A stretch of 64,000 bases of DNA. Source: Nodosilinea sp. PGN35 (GTDB taxonomy: Bacteria; Cyanobacteriota; Cyanobacteriia; Phormidesmidales; Phormidesmidaceae). Positions within the stretch are counted from its first letter, which is position 1, and every line of letters starts with the position of its first letter. Below the pieces are notes generated by a model, which was not told where the DNA came from, did not search any database, and saw only the letters and a program-made list of their open reading frames with translations. Made by a program: the position numbers and the translations under genes. This document shows positions 6,571 through 15,556 of the stretch, in pieces. The stretch is from positions 1 to 64,000 of the forward strand of contig NZ_JAQKQJ010000018.1 of assembly GCF_029109325.1 (NCBI RefSeq), read 5' to 3'.

Positions 6571-8808
6571 CTAGGGCTGAGTTCGTTCTCCATGCTCTAG
6601 CAGCAGCTCGATCGCCCTTAGCCGGTGCTGCCACGATCGCAGCCGGTAGCCGCTGTTGGTGGTGTCTACCAGCACTCCCTGGTTTAGCGGAGTGCGAACT
6701 CGGCTGAGGCCAGCTTTGACATTTTCTAAATTGCGGCGCGAGGGTTCCTGGGCCAGGGTGTCAAACTCGCTGCCCAGGGCATTGGCTGCCTCAACCCAGG
6801 GGTCTAGAGAGCCGCGATCCATCCACAGGCGCTGCTGACTCAGCAGCCAGCTCCACTCGCGCTGGAGGGCGGCGTAGCGGCTGGCGGCCATGGCGTAGGG
6901 GGTGGCCGGGCCGAGGGGGCTGCCGGTGCTGCGTGGGGCCTGGGTTTGGGCCAGCACGGTGTTGAGTTCAGTATTTAAGTCGGCGGCGGCAAACAGGGCG
7001 TAGCCGGGGGTGGGCAGGTCGCGGCTGGCCTGCATCTGGTCGATGGTGGCCGCATTCGACAGGTTGAGCAGGCGAATGCCGGGTATCACCAGGGTAGACC
7101 CAAAGGACTCATTCACCAGCCAGGGGGAGATCAGGCGCTCGAAGCGGCTGGTGTCGCCCGCGTAGCTCATCAGCACAATCCAGTCGAGGTAGCTGGCCCG
7201 CGCCCAGGTGCCCCAGTCTTGCTGAATGCGCTGGAGGCGATCGTGCTCGGGGTTGGCAAACACCGCCGCCGACATCACCAGGCCGGGGCGCTGTCGCCGC
7301 AGGGTGCTAGAGATGGTCTCCACAAATGAAGTCACCTGCTGCGTACGAAATTCGTTCCAGCGCTCCCACAGCACCTGCTGCTGAATCTGCTGGTTGCGAT
7401 CGAGGGTGCTCACCGGGCGGGGGCTCAGGGTGAGGGGGTCTACGCCGGTCATGCTCTGGAAGCGCCAGCGGGCGACTTCGCCGTAGCCGTAGGTGCGGTT
7501 GGCCCCAGGGTCTTGAAAGGGGTAGCGAATGTAGTCGAGATGCAGGCCATCGACGCCGTACTGGGTGACAATTTCGGTCATCAGCCGGGTGAGGTAGCTG
7601 CGTACCTCGGGGTTGGCGGGGTCTAAAAAGGGCTTGTCTTGCCCCTGGGGAATGAGGCTGCCGCTGTTGCTGTAGGCGGCCCAGCTGGGGTGGCGGGAGA
7701 TCACCGGGCCGGGGTAGTCGGCGGGCTGGTTGAGCAGGCGGTTGTGGCGCTGGTTGCCCGCCGCAAACACCCACACCCAGGCGTGCAGGGTCATGCCCCG
7801 CTGGTGGGCTAAATCCACGGCGGCGGCGAGGGGATCCCAGCTGCGGGTGAGGGGGTTTTGCTCGGGGGCCACCCGGCTGGGGTAGATGGGGTAGCCCGCA
7901 TTTACGGTTTCAAAGAAGACGGTGTTGATGCCAGCGGCGGCCAGTTTGTCGAAGATTTCGCTGAGCCCCTGGGGCGATCTGGCGCGCACAATGGTGCCGC
8001 GATCGAGCCACACGGCGCGAATCTCGCCCTGGTCAATGGGGCGATCGCTGGGAAAGTTTTCCCACAGGGCAGCGCGGGTGGCCAGCCAGCGATCGCGCAC
8101 CTCTGTATGCCTGCCCGCTGCCAGCAGCCCATCCCACTGGTTGAGTAGCTGTTGGGCCTCCCCCAGGATAGGGTGCAGGTCGGCCTTGCGCCCTGGGGCC
8201 ACATTGACCGGGTCGGCGGCGGCGGTGAATACGGGCGATCGCCCCGGCAGGGTCAGCACAGTGGGCGCATCCAGGGAGTTGGCCATAATCAGGGCGCTCT
8301 CGAAGCGGCCAATCAGGTTTTTTAGCTCCTGCTGCATGGCCAAAAACACCACCGGGCTGGGGGGCCGCCCGGTGGGCGATAGCTCAATCACCGCCGGGGC
8401 AATCTGCTCGGCGGGGTCGCCCGTGGTCGGGCTGGGGGAGTCTGCTGCCCCACTGTCTGGAGTGGGCTGAAGCACCCTGGGCCGCTGGGAGGGGGGAATC
8501 GGCGGCGGCGTGGGCACGTGGGCGGGCCGCCGACCGGGACGGGGCGCGGGCGACGGCTCAGCGGTGGGCACTAGGGGAAAGCTCTCTACCCCAGAGTCGT
8601 TATTGAGGTGACTGGGGAGGCTATTGGGGGCGTCGGTGAGGTCGAGGTATAGCTCTAAATTCTCGGTGAGGGCGACCCTGGCGGGCTGTTCTAGTTCAGC
8701 ATCTCGCCCCTCGGCCTGGGCGTAAATCGGCAGCGTTGGGATACCCCAGCCTCCGACTAACCCTGCGAGCGCGACCAGTAAAAGGCCCTTGCCTGGCTGC
8801 TGCGTCAC
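6571..8808 (-). CDS. Exported GHL10-type (DUF187) glycoside hydrolase-like protein
   Basis: The 745-residue protein begins with a signal peptide (GLLLVALAGLVGGWG, then IYAQA) and a Pro-rich region (about 80-140). A GHL10 TIM-barrel domain spans about 265-620: IRAVWLDRGTIV, AAAGINTVFFETVNAGYPIYPS, TLHAWVWVFAAGN, and the acidic strand GVDGLHLDYIRYPF expected at a hydrolase active site. The family is common in cyanobacteria and is predicted to cleave cell-wall or extracellular glycans; the substrate is not proven. The C-terminal 120 residues are helical. No clear operon partner is present. Confidence 0.88.
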   Translation of the reverse strand: MTQQPGKGLLLVALAGLVGGWGIPTLPIYAQAEGRDAELEQPARVALTENLELYLDLTDAPNSLPSHLNNDSGVESFPLVPTAEPSPAPRPGRRPAHVPTPPPIPPSQRPRVLQPTPDSGAADSPSPTTGDPAEQIAPAVIELSPTGRPPSPVVFLAMQQELKNLIGRFESALIMANSLDAPTVLTLPGRSPVFTAAADPVNVAPGRKADLHPILGEAQQLLNQWDGLLAAGRHTEVRDRWLATRAALWENFPSDRPIDQGEIRAVWLDRGTIVRARSPQGLSEIFDKLAAAGINTVFFETVNAGYPIYPSRVAPEQNPLTRSWDPLAAAVDLAHQRGMTLHAWVWVFAAGNQRHNRLLNQPADYPGPVISRHPSWAAYSNSGSLIPQGQDKPFLDPANPEVRSYLTRLMTEIVTQYGVDGLHLDYIRYPFQDPGANRTYGYGEVARWRFQSMTGVDPLTLSPRPVSTLDRNQQIQQQVLWERWNEFRTQQVTSFVETISSTLRRQRPGLVMSAAVFANPEHDRLQRIQQDWGTWARASYLDWIVLMSYAGDTSRFERLISPWLVNESFGSTLVIPGIRLLNLSNAATIDQMQASRDLPTPGYALFAAADLNTELNTVLAQTQAPRSTGSPLGPATPYAMAASRYAALQREWSWLLSQQRLWMDRGSLDPWVEAANALGSEFDTLAQEPSRRNLENVKAGLSRVRTPLNQGVLVDTTNSGYRLRSWQHRLRAIELLLEHGERTQP

Positions 8809-8908
8809 AATGTCATCCCTCCATCACACGGCGCTAATTGTGGCACAGGCTGGCCACTTCAGAGCTGTGTCGAAGGGGGAAAGCTATGCGCTCCCTTAGT
8901 TAGCCCCG

Positions 8909-10126
8909 TTAGGCAGGCAGGCTAACCGTGAAGGTGGTGCCCGCCCCCACCCGGCTGGTGACTTTGATGGTGCCCTGCTGGAGCTGCACAAACTGCTTTA
9001 CAATACTCAGCCCCAGCCCCGTGCCGGGAATATTGCTGACATTTTGCCCCCGGTGGAAGGGCTCAAACAGCTGCCTGCGATCGCCCGGTGGAATGCCAAT
9101 GCCCTCGTCCTGCACTTTGAGAATGGCCTGACCCCGCTGCTTGGCCAGCTTCAGCCAGATGGGGCGATCTGCTGGGGTGTAGCGAATGGCATTGGACAGC
9201 AGGTTGCTGAGGATCGATCGCAGCAGCCGCTCGTCAAGGCAGGCCAGCACCTGGCGGCTGCGGCAGCCAAACTGAATCGGGGCCTGGGGCCGCCGGTAGT
9301 CGCCCTCGGTGAGTATTTGCTGACAAAAGACCACCAGATCCAGCGGTTTGGGGTTCACCTCCAGCACCTTGGCCTCGATTTTGCCGATCACCAGAATGTC
9401 GTCGATCATCTGGGTCATGCGCTCGACATTGGCGTTGATGGTGAGCAGGTAGTCGGTTTTTTCGTCGGGGCGCAGCTGGGTGTCGTAGCGGTTCAGCGAC
9501 GACACCGTCAGGGCAATGTTGTTGAGCGGGTTGCGAAACTCGTGGCAGACCATGGAGACAAAGCGCGATCGCATGTCGCTGAGCTGGCGCAGCTGCTGGT
9601 TGGCGGTTTGCAGCTCGGCGGTGCGCTCCTGCACCTTTTGCTCTAGCTCTTCGTTGGCCCGCTGCAAAATCTCTTCGGCCCAGCGCCGCTGGGTGATGTC
9701 GCGAAAGGTCACCACCGTACCAATCAGCTGCCCCTCCTCATCGCGCATCGGCGTGCTGATGTACTCCACCGGAAAGCTGGTGCCGTCCTTGCGCCAAAAC
9801 ACCTCGTTGGTGACGTGCCGCACGCTGCCGTCTTGAAAGGCGGCATAGATCGGGCAGGCTTCTCGCTGGTAGGGCCTGCCGTCCGCCAGGGAGTGGTGCA
9901 TAACCGCATGCATCGACCGGCCAATCAGCTCCTCCGGTGACCAGCCGATCATGGCGGCGGCGGCGGGGTTGACAAAGGTGACATGGCCCGCCATATCCAG
10001 CCCGTAGATGCCCTCGCCCACGGCGTTGAGAATGAGCTGGTGCTGACGGCGCAGGTGCTCTAGCTCTTGCCCCGGGGGGGCGGCGACAGAAGCCTCTCTC
10101 GGGGGCAGCCAGTAGGTTTGAGTCAT
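8909..10126 (-). CDS. PAS-domain sensor histidine kinase
   Basis: The protein is soluble, 405 residues, with no membrane segments. A PAS domain covers about 25-155 (LILNAVGEGIYGLDMAGHVTFVNPAAAAMIG, then a PAC motif GTVVTFRDITQRR). A coiled coil leads to HisKA with the phosphoacceptor His in VSMVCHEFRNPLNNIAL. The ATPase domain has an N box (LLSNAIRYT), G1 (DEGIGIP) and G2 (GTGLGLSIV). It is complete and likely active. It is divergent from the REC-AraC regulator 467 bp away, which is its most plausible partner. The PAS ligand is unknown. Confidence 0.92.
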   Translation of the reverse strand: MTQTYWLPPREASVAAPPGQELEHLRRQHQLILNAVGEGIYGLDMAGHVTFVNPAAAAMIGWSPEELIGRSMHAVMHHSLADGRPYQREACPIYAAFQDGSVRHVTNEVFWRKDGTSFPVEYISTPMRDEEGQLIGTVVTFRDITQRRWAEEILQRANEELEQKVQERTAELQTANQQLRQLSDMRSRFVSMVCHEFRNPLNNIALTVSSLNRYDTQLRPDEKTDYLLTINANVERMTQMIDDILVIGKIEAKVLEVNPKPLDLVVFCQQILTEGDYRRPQAPIQFGCRSRQVLACLDERLLRSILSNLLSNAIRYTPADRPIWLKLAKQRGQAILKVQDEGIGIPPGDRRQLFEPFHRGQNVSNIPGTGLGLSIVKQFVQLQQGTIKVTSRVGAGTTFTVSLPA

Positions 10127-10593
10127 CTCGGTAGCGATTAGAGTCAGAATTTTTGCGTGGACAGTTCCTCAACCCGGTTGCACTGAGGACTCGTTGTAAT
10201 GGGCGAACTAAGTCGGTCAACCCTAGCGAATCCCCCACCGCTCCTACACCCGTGGAAGACAGGATTTTGCCCTAACCCAGGGAGAAGCGTATCAAGGGAT
10301 ACAACGGTCTGTCTGCTTAAGGTTTACTAAAGGATCGTTAGGGATGCGATCGCCTTCAAATAGTAACCGCCGAAGGCAGCATTTTGGCTGGTCAGCACCG
10401 CAGAATTTTTGTCTTTTCTGAGGTCTGATCGCGGTGAAGCCGCGCAATTATTCATGGCTAAAATTTTGCTCTCTGGAGTTTGGGAGAAATTGGCCATCTG
10501 CAAAGCTTGAGTAGGTGGCTGGCACAGTCAATATGTAGCTGAATTTTGAGCCAATCTGGTCTGGTTGCTGCTGGTACAGGGGTTAACGGTGTT
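10127..10593. other. Long divergent intergenic region
   Basis: The 467 bp separate the kinase from the response regulator. I see a HIP1-like GCGATCGC-type site, moderately AT-rich stretches near 10300-10345 and 10400-10450, but no convincing gene or terminator. It must hold both divergent promoters. Confidence 0.5.
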
Positions 10594-11445
10594 GTGAAGA
10601 CTATTCTCATCATTGAAGACGAAGCCCAGACCCGGAATATCTTTCTAAAATGTCTGGAGTTTGAAGGGTTTTGCGCCGTAGGGGCCAGCGACGGCAGCAC
10701 TGGGGTAGCCCTGGCTTTGCGGCACACCCCCGACCTGGTGGTCTGCGACATCATGATGCCCGACATGGATGGCTACTCGGTGCTCTCCGCCCTGCGCAAG
10801 ACGCGCCAGACGGCGCTCATTCCCCTGATCTTTCTCACCGCCAAGGTGACTATGGCTGACCTGCGCCGGGGCATGGAGTTGGGGGCCGACGACTACCTGA
10901 CCAAACCCTGTACCGTGGAGCAGTTTTTGGCTGCTATCAACAGCCGACTGCACCGTCAGGAGCAGCTTACCGCCCTGTACAGCAATGGCCAGGGCGGCCA
11001 ATCTCAGACGCCTGCTCATTTAGATTCCGGTTTTACCTCCCTTTCAGAGAGGGGTGGGGGGGAGCTTGCTCAAGCATTCTGTAACGCCGGAGAGGCCTCA
11101 ATTTTTCCTGCTGACCCCAGGCTGGCCAGCGTCTTTCGCTATATCGAAACCCACTACCGCCGACCCATCAGCCTCAGCGATGTGGCCCAGGAGGCGGGCT
11201 ACTCCCCCGCCTACCTGACCAATCTGGTGCAGTCGCACACCGGGCGCACCGTCAAGCAGTGGATTATTGAGCGGCGCATGGCTGAGGCCAAAACGCTGCT
11301 GGCTACCACCACCCAGTCGGTGCGCCGCATTGCTGAGGCCTCGGGCTACAGCGATGCGGGTTATTTTACCCGCCAGTTTCGTCAATTTCATGGCGTTTCA
11401 CCTCAGGTTTGGAGGCGGCAATCTGTAGCAGAAATAACAGATTAG
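10594..11445 (+). CDS. Response regulator with AraC-type output domain
   Basis: The receiver (about 1-120) has the acidic pocket ED, phosphoacceptor Asp in VVCDIMMPDMDGYSVL, Thr in FLTAKV and the conserved Lys in DDYLTKPC. A 50-residue linker follows, then an AraC/XylS DNA-binding pair of helix-turn-helices (ISLSDVAQEAGYSPAYLTNLVQ and VRRIAEASGYSDAGYFTRQFRQFHGVSPQVWRR). The start is a GTG at 10594 giving MKTILIIEDE; a TTG at 10546 would add 16 poor residues. It lies immediately upstream of the cyanate locus on the same strand, so it could control it; that is inference. Confidence 0.9.
   Translation: MKTILIIEDEAQTRNIFLKCLEFEGFCAVGASDGSTGVALALRHTPDLVVCDIMMPDMDGYSVLSALRKTRQTALIPLIFLTAKVTMADLRRGMELGADDYLTKPCTVEQFLAAINSRLHRQEQLTALYSNGQGGQSQTPAHLDSGFTSLSERGGGELAQAFCNAGEASIFPADPRLASVFRYIETHYRRPISLSDVAQEAGYSPAYLTNLVQSHTGRTVKQWIIERRMAEAKTLLATTTQSVRRIAEASGYSDAGYFTRQFRQFHGVSPQVWRRQSVAEITD
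11033..11066. repeat. Repeat-like insert in the REC-AraC linker
   Basis: CTCCCTTTCAGAGAGGGGTGGGG resembles the CCCCTCC...GGAGGGG...GGGTGGGT intergenic repeats at 41064-41091 and 56580-56617 and encodes part of the interdomain linker (TSLSERGGGE). It keeps the reading frame. Confidence 0.35.
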
Positions 11446-11535
11446 CGTTTAATTTTGCGGCTAAAACCAACTTCAAAAGAAAGTCCTATGATGTCCAAAA
11501 TTTGATCCAGTGCAATTTTGATTTGAGCTTGATAG

Positions 11536-11548
11536 GTTACTAAGTAAC
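11536..11548. promoter_or_regulatory. Palindromic site upstream of cyanate locus
   Basis: GTTACTAAGTAAC is a perfect palindrome around a single central A, 136 bp before the chosen start of the first binding-protein gene. It shares GTTAC half-sites with the MarR-GNAT operator candidate. It does not fit the NtcA consensus GTA-N8-TAC. Confidence 0.4.
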
Positions 11549-11683
11549 TTGATTTAACCCGCGTTTTTGCCCCCGTCTGCGATCGCGCATCGGCGAATAA
11601 CCCCAGGTGGTTTTTGTCGCTCTATTGGGCTGGGTTCTCAGGCCGATTTGGGAAAGGTTTTTGTCGCGTTCAACTATCGATTT

Positions 11684-13336
11684 ATGGTCATTTCAGCAGT
11701 AGCAAAGTCGCTCAACGACTGGGGCAGTTTGAGTTGCGCATCTGCTTCTCTGATGCTGCCCGGTCGGCCCTGTCGAGCCTGCGGCACCGTGCACTCTGCG
11801 GGGCGCTTTACCGGCGATCACGCGCAGTTTATGGCAACCATGCCCACCGATCCCGTCGATATGGTCGATGACCTGGTGAAAATGGGAGTCTACAAGCAGA
11901 ATCAGCTGCGCGCCGCCGACACCGTCAACGCCTACGAGCTGCGCAAGGCGCTGTTTCTCAAGCGGGTAGGCCGGGGCGACCCCCAGCGCGAAAAGCTGAT
12001 TCTGGCCCTGTGCAACCAGGCGGGCGGTCTGGAAAATGCCTTTGCGGCTGCCTTTGGCCCCCAGGCGGGCCTGTTTTTTGCCGACTCGGTGCGGGCCAGC
12101 GGCACCACCCGCCGCGAGTTTCTCAAAAATATGGCGCTGGGGGCGGCCCTGGTCACCCTGGCCAGCTGCGCGAGCGGCGGCGACGAACCGGCGGTAGACG
12201 AGGCGGCAGCCTCCGTTGACACCAGCAACCTGGAGAAAACCGACATTCAGGTGGGCTTTATCCCCATCACCTGCGCGACGCCAATCATCATGTCGGAGCC
12301 CCTGGGTTTCTACGAAAAGTACGGCTTTAACGCCACGGTGGTGAAGATGCCGAGCTGGGGGGCGGTGCGCGACTCGGCGATCGCAGGCGAACTCGATGCC
12401 TACCACATGCTGGCCCCCATGCCCATCGCCATGACCCTGGGCCTGGGCTCCGCCGCCTTTGGCGTCAAGCTGGCCAGCATTGAAAACATCAACGGCCAGG
12501 CGATCACCGTCGCCCAGCGCCACCAGGGCAACGTCAACGGCCCCGAAGACTTCAGGGGCTTTGTCATCGGGGTGCCCTTCCCCTACTCCATGCACAACCT
12601 GCTGATTCGCTACTACCTGGCCTCTGGCGGGTTAGACCCCGACGTGGATGTGCAGATTCGCCCGGTGCCCCCGCCGGACAGCATCGCCCAGCTGGTGGCG
12701 GGCGACATTGATGCCATGCTGATGCCTGACCCCTTCAACCAGCGGGCGGTGTACGAGGGCGCAGGCTACATTCACATGCTCTCGAAGGATCTGTGGGACG
12801 GCCACCCCTGCTGCGCCTTTGCCGCCAGCGATGAGTGGATCACCAGCCACCCTAACGCCTTTCGATCGCTCAACAAAGCCATTATCGAAGCAGCGGCCTA
12901 CGCCCAGGACCCCGCCAACCGGCCCGAAATTGCCGCCGCGATTTCTGACCGCGCCTTTTTGAACCAGCCCCCCGAGGTGGTCGAAGCGGTGCTCACCGGT
13001 AACTTTGACGATGGCCAGGGCAACACCCTCTCGGTACCCGATCGCATTGAGTTTGACCCCTACCCCTGGCAGAGCTTTGCCAAGTGGATCTCGTCACAGC
13101 TGGTGCGCTGGGATCTGATGGGCGATGGCAACACTCCAGAAACCGTCAGCAACGCCGACATCGACGCCGTGGGTGAAGAGGTGTTTCTGACCGATCTCGC
13201 CCGCGAACTGGCCCTGGAGCTGGGTGAGCAGCCCCCCTTTGAGACCGATCGCGCCGAGACCCTGGCCTTCGACAGCTTTGACCCCACCGCTTCGGCAGAC
13301 TACGTCAAAGGGCAGGTCGAGAAGTTTGGGAAGTAG
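11684..13336 (+). CDS. cynA: CmpA/NrtA-family substrate-binding protein, probable cyanate transporter CynA
   Basis: This is the solute receptor of an NrtA/CmpA-type ABC importer (IQVGFIPITCATPIIMSEPLGFYEKYG; WGAVRDSAIAGELDAYHMLAPMPIAMTLGL). Cyanate is inferred from the cyanase gene downstream; nitrate, nitrite or bicarbonate are alternatives. The twin-arginine signal TTRREFLKNMALGAALVTLASC is not N-terminal: RR is at residues 143-144 and the lipobox Cys at 162. The preceding region has C30-x2-C33-G-x2-H37 and a helical stretch (VDDLVKMGVYKQNQ ... ALFLKRVGRGDP). The ATG at 11684 is chosen because it puts C30, C33 and H37 at the same numbers as in the paralogue. A GTG at 12089 would give a normal Tat lipoprotein instead. 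Confidence 0.85.
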   Translation: MVISAVAKSLNDWGSLSCASASLMLPGRPCRACGTVHSAGRFTGDHAQFMATMPTDPVDMVDDLVKMGVYKQNQLRAADTVNAYELRKALFLKRVGRGDPQREKLILALCNQAGGLENAFAAAFGPQAGLFFADSVRASGTTRREFLKNMALGAALVTLASCASGGDEPAVDEAAASVDTSNLEKTDIQVGFIPITCATPIIMSEPLGFYEKYGFNATVVKMPSWGAVRDSAIAGELDAYHMLAPMPIAMTLGLGSAAFGVKLASIENINGQAITVAQRHQGNVNGPEDFRGFVIGVPFPYSMHNLLIRYYLASGGLDPDVDVQIRPVPPPDSIAQLVAGDIDAMLMPDPFNQRAVYEGAGYIHMLSKDLWDGHPCCAFAASDEWITSHPNAFRSLNKAIIEAAAYAQDPANRPEIAAAISDRAFLNQPPEVVEAVLTGNFDDGQGNTLSVPDRIEFDPYPWQSFAKWISSQLVRWDLMGDGNTPETVSNADIDAVGEEVFLTDLARELALELGEQPPFETDRAETLAFDSFDPTASADYVKGQVEKFGK

Positions 13337-13427
13337 AGGCGCATAGCGGTGCGCCCTGGCACCCCCTCGCTACCTCCGCGAGATCGGTGATCATTGTTCG
13401 TTCCGTGTAGTTTTGAGGACATCGGTT

Positions 13428-14267
13428 ATGGCAGTCAGTTCTGCGCCGCCTGAATTGGGGCGGGCTGAGAGGCAGGCCCCCTTTTGGCACAACGAAAACA
13501 TACAGGCCTTTGCCCTGTTCATGCTTTCCCTCGGTATTTTTCTGTTGTTTTGGGAGGTTGGAGCCCGCTCGGGCTGGTTTGTGCGGGGCGTGCCCACCGC
13601 CACCGAAACCCTGCAAGAATTTTGGTGGTGGATTACTAATCCCTTCTACCGCAACGGCCCCAACGATCTGGGCATCGGCTGGAATTTGCTGATTAGCCTC
13701 CGGCGGGTGGCGATCGGCTACATTGCGGCGTCGCTGGTGGCGGTGCCCCTGGGCATTTTGATCGGCATTTCGCCGGTTGCCTTTAAGGCGTTTAACCCCT
13801 ACGTACAGCTGCTCAAGCCGATTTCGCCCCTGGCCTGGCTGCCCCTGGGCCTCTACCTGCTGCGCGATTCTGAGAAGACCGGCATTTTCATTATTTTTAT
13901 CTCCAGCATTTGGCCGACGCTGATCAACACCACCTTTGGGGTGGCCAACGTCGATCGCGACTACCTGGATGTATCTAAAACCCTGGGAGCCTCGCGGCTG
14001 CGCACCATTGTCAAGGTGATCATCCCGGCGGCGCTGCCCAATATTGTGTCGGGCCTGCGCATCAGCATGGGCATCGCCTGGCTGGTGATTGTGGCGGCGG
14101 AGATGCTGCTGGGCACTGGCATCGGCTACTTCATCTGGAATGAGTGGAACAACCTGTCAATCCCCAATATTTTGGTGGCTATTTTCATCATTGGGTTGAC
14201 GGGGCTGGTGCTCGACAGCCTGTTTGCTGCCCTCGAAAAATTTGTTGCCTTTGGTCGAAACTCATGA
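13428..14267 (+). CDS. cynB: NrtB/CmpB/CynB-type ABC transporter permease
   Basis: This is the membrane-spanning subunit of the importer, 279 residues with about six transmembrane helices (first at IQAFALFMLSLGIFLLFWEVG). The conserved cytoplasmic loop that contacts the ATPase is present (DYLDVSKTLGASRLRTIVKVIIPAALPNIVSGLRIS, the EAA-type motif). The ATG at 13428 follows GAGGA at 13415-13419; codons from 13413 are rejected. The stop overlaps the start of the ATPase gene by ATGA, so translation is coupled. Substrate assignment depends on the neighbours. Confidence 0.88.
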   Translation: MAVSSAPPELGRAERQAPFWHNENIQAFALFMLSLGIFLLFWEVGARSGWFVRGVPTATETLQEFWWWITNPFYRNGPNDLGIGWNLLISLRRVAIGYIAASLVAVPLGILIGISPVAFKAFNPYVQLLKPISPLAWLPLGLYLLRDSEKTGIFIIFISSIWPTLINTTFGVANVDRDYLDVSKTLGASRLRTIVKVIIPAALPNIVSGLRISMGIAWLVIVAAEMLLGTGIGYFIWNEWNNLSIPNILVAIFIIGLTGLVLDSLFAALEKFVAFGRNS

Positions 14268-15184
14268 GTATTGCCCCTGTGAATACACCCGTAAATTTGC
14301 CTGCCAATGCGTCTGCCGGCGCAGTTGAGTCGCGAGAGCTGCGATCGCCGACCGCCCAGCTCTCAATCCGCAACGTCGCCAAGGTTTTCCCCGGCAAAAA
14401 AGACTTGTTCAGCAAGCTCACCGGCAAGGCCCGCCGCGACTTCGTTGCCATTCAGAACATTGACCTGGAGATCGAGCCCAACACCTTTGTGTCGATTATT
14501 GGCCCCTCGGGCTGCGGCAAATCGACCCTGCTGAATATGATCGCGGGCCTTAGCCCAATCTCCGGCGGTGAGATTTTGCTCAACGGTGCCCCCATCACCG
14601 GGCCAGGGCCAGACCGGGGCATGGTCTTCCAAAACTACGCCCTGATGCCCTGGATGACGGTGGAGGAAAACCTGCGGTTTGCTGTGGAAACCGTGGATCC
14701 AAAAATTTCGGCAAAAAAGCGCGATCGCATTATCAAAGAGCACATTCAGCTGGTCGGCCTCACCGGGGCCGAACGTAAGCACCCCCACGAGCTATCCGGC
14801 GGCATGCGCCAGCGGGTCGGCATCGCCCGCGCCCTGGCCATCAACCCCCAGATCCTGCTGATGGATGAGCCCTTCGGTGCCCTCGACGCCCTCACCCGAG
14901 GCTTTTTGCAAGAAGAAGTCGAGCGCATCTGGGAACAGCAGCGCAAGACCGTGATCATGATCACCCACAGCATCGACGAGGCGCTGCTGCTGAGCGATCG
15001 CATCGTCATGATGACCCGTGGCCCCGCCGCCCGCATCGACGAAATTCTCGACGTGCCCTTCCCCCGACCCCGCAACCGCGAAACCATTCAGCAGCACCCC
15101 GCCTACGCTGGCCTCAAGGCCGAGATGGAGAGCCACCTGTTTCGCGAAACCCGCGCGGTGGAGGCGGCGCGGGTAGGAGGATGA
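14264..15184 (+). CDS. cynD: NrtD/CmpD/CynD-type ABC transporter ATPase
   Basis: The 306-residue ATPase has Walker A (GPSGCGKST), Q-loop (VFQNYALMPWMT), signature (LSGGMRQRVGIARAL), Walker B (ILLMDEPFGALD) and H-loop (ITHSIDEALLLSDRI). About 40 extra N-terminal residues are low in conservation. It lacks the NrtA-like C-terminal domain of NrtC and CmpC, as does CynD. The ATG overlaps the permease stop (14264-14267). It is the last gene of the tightly packed transport operon; the cyanase gene follows after about 370 bp of repeat-containing spacer. Confidence 0.9.
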   Translation: MSIAPVNTPVNLPANASAGAVESRELRSPTAQLSIRNVAKVFPGKKDLFSKLTGKARRDFVAIQNIDLEIEPNTFVSIIGPSGCGKSTLLNMIAGLSPISGGEILLNGAPITGPGPDRGMVFQNYALMPWMTVEENLRFAVETVDPKISAKKRDRIIKEHIQLVGLTGAERKHPHELSGGMRQRVGIARALAINPQILLMDEPFGALDALTRGFLQEEVERIWEQQRKTVIMITHSIDEALLLSDRIVMMTRGPAARIDEILDVPFPRPRNRETIQQHPAYAGLKAEMESHLFRETRAVEAARVGG

Positions 15185-15556
15185 GGGAGATGAGGGAATG
15201 GAGAAGTAAAACCCGTAGGGTGGGTTAGGCGGCTACCTAACCCTGCCTCCCTCCCTCCACCCCCGCTCCGCCGTAACCCACCGCCCACCGTGGCAACACA
15301 CCGGGGAACCCTGCCGCGCCCTCACCCCCAACCCCTCTTGAAAAGAGAAAAAAGCCGAACATTCCCGTAGGGTGGGCACTGCCCACCACACCATTGCGCA
15401 TCTAAACCAGCTAGCTCCACTCCAAATTCTCTTGGCCATTTTTTCTCAATCAACCGCACAAGGGTTGCCGATCAACTGCCAGGGGAATAGGTGGGCAGTG
15501 CCCACCCTACGAGTGTTAAAAGTTTGACCACTAGACGTACTTGAGAGGACTTGACT
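15185..15556. other. Repeat-filled spacer between ATPase and cyanase genes
   Basis: No gene is visible. The spacer carries CGTAGGGTGGGTTAGG-type repeats (15211-15290), an ACCCCTCTTGAAAAGAG hairpin-like stretch, and the 22-bp inverted-repeat element described separately. A Shine-Dalgarno-like GAGAGGA at 15542-15548 serves cynS. Confidence 0.7.
15366..15511. mobile_element. Perfect 22-bp inverted-repeat element (146 bp)
   Basis: The arms at 15366-15387 (CGTAGGGTGGGCACTGCCC, then ACC) and 15490-15511 (GGTGGGCAGTGCCCACC, then CTACG) are exact reverse complements. Each arm also contains its own small palindrome (GGGCA-N-TGCCC). The 102-bp interior has no ORF of note. It looks like a MITE or a pair of convergent dispersed repeats; similar GTAGGGTGGGCANTGCCCACC sequences are widespread in cyanobacteria. 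Confidence 0.7.

Noticed and set aside
11420..11440. NtcA-like box GTA-N8-AAC before the cyanate locus
   Set aside because: It departs from GTA-N8-TAC, lies inside the upstream gene, and no -10 box is at the proper distance.
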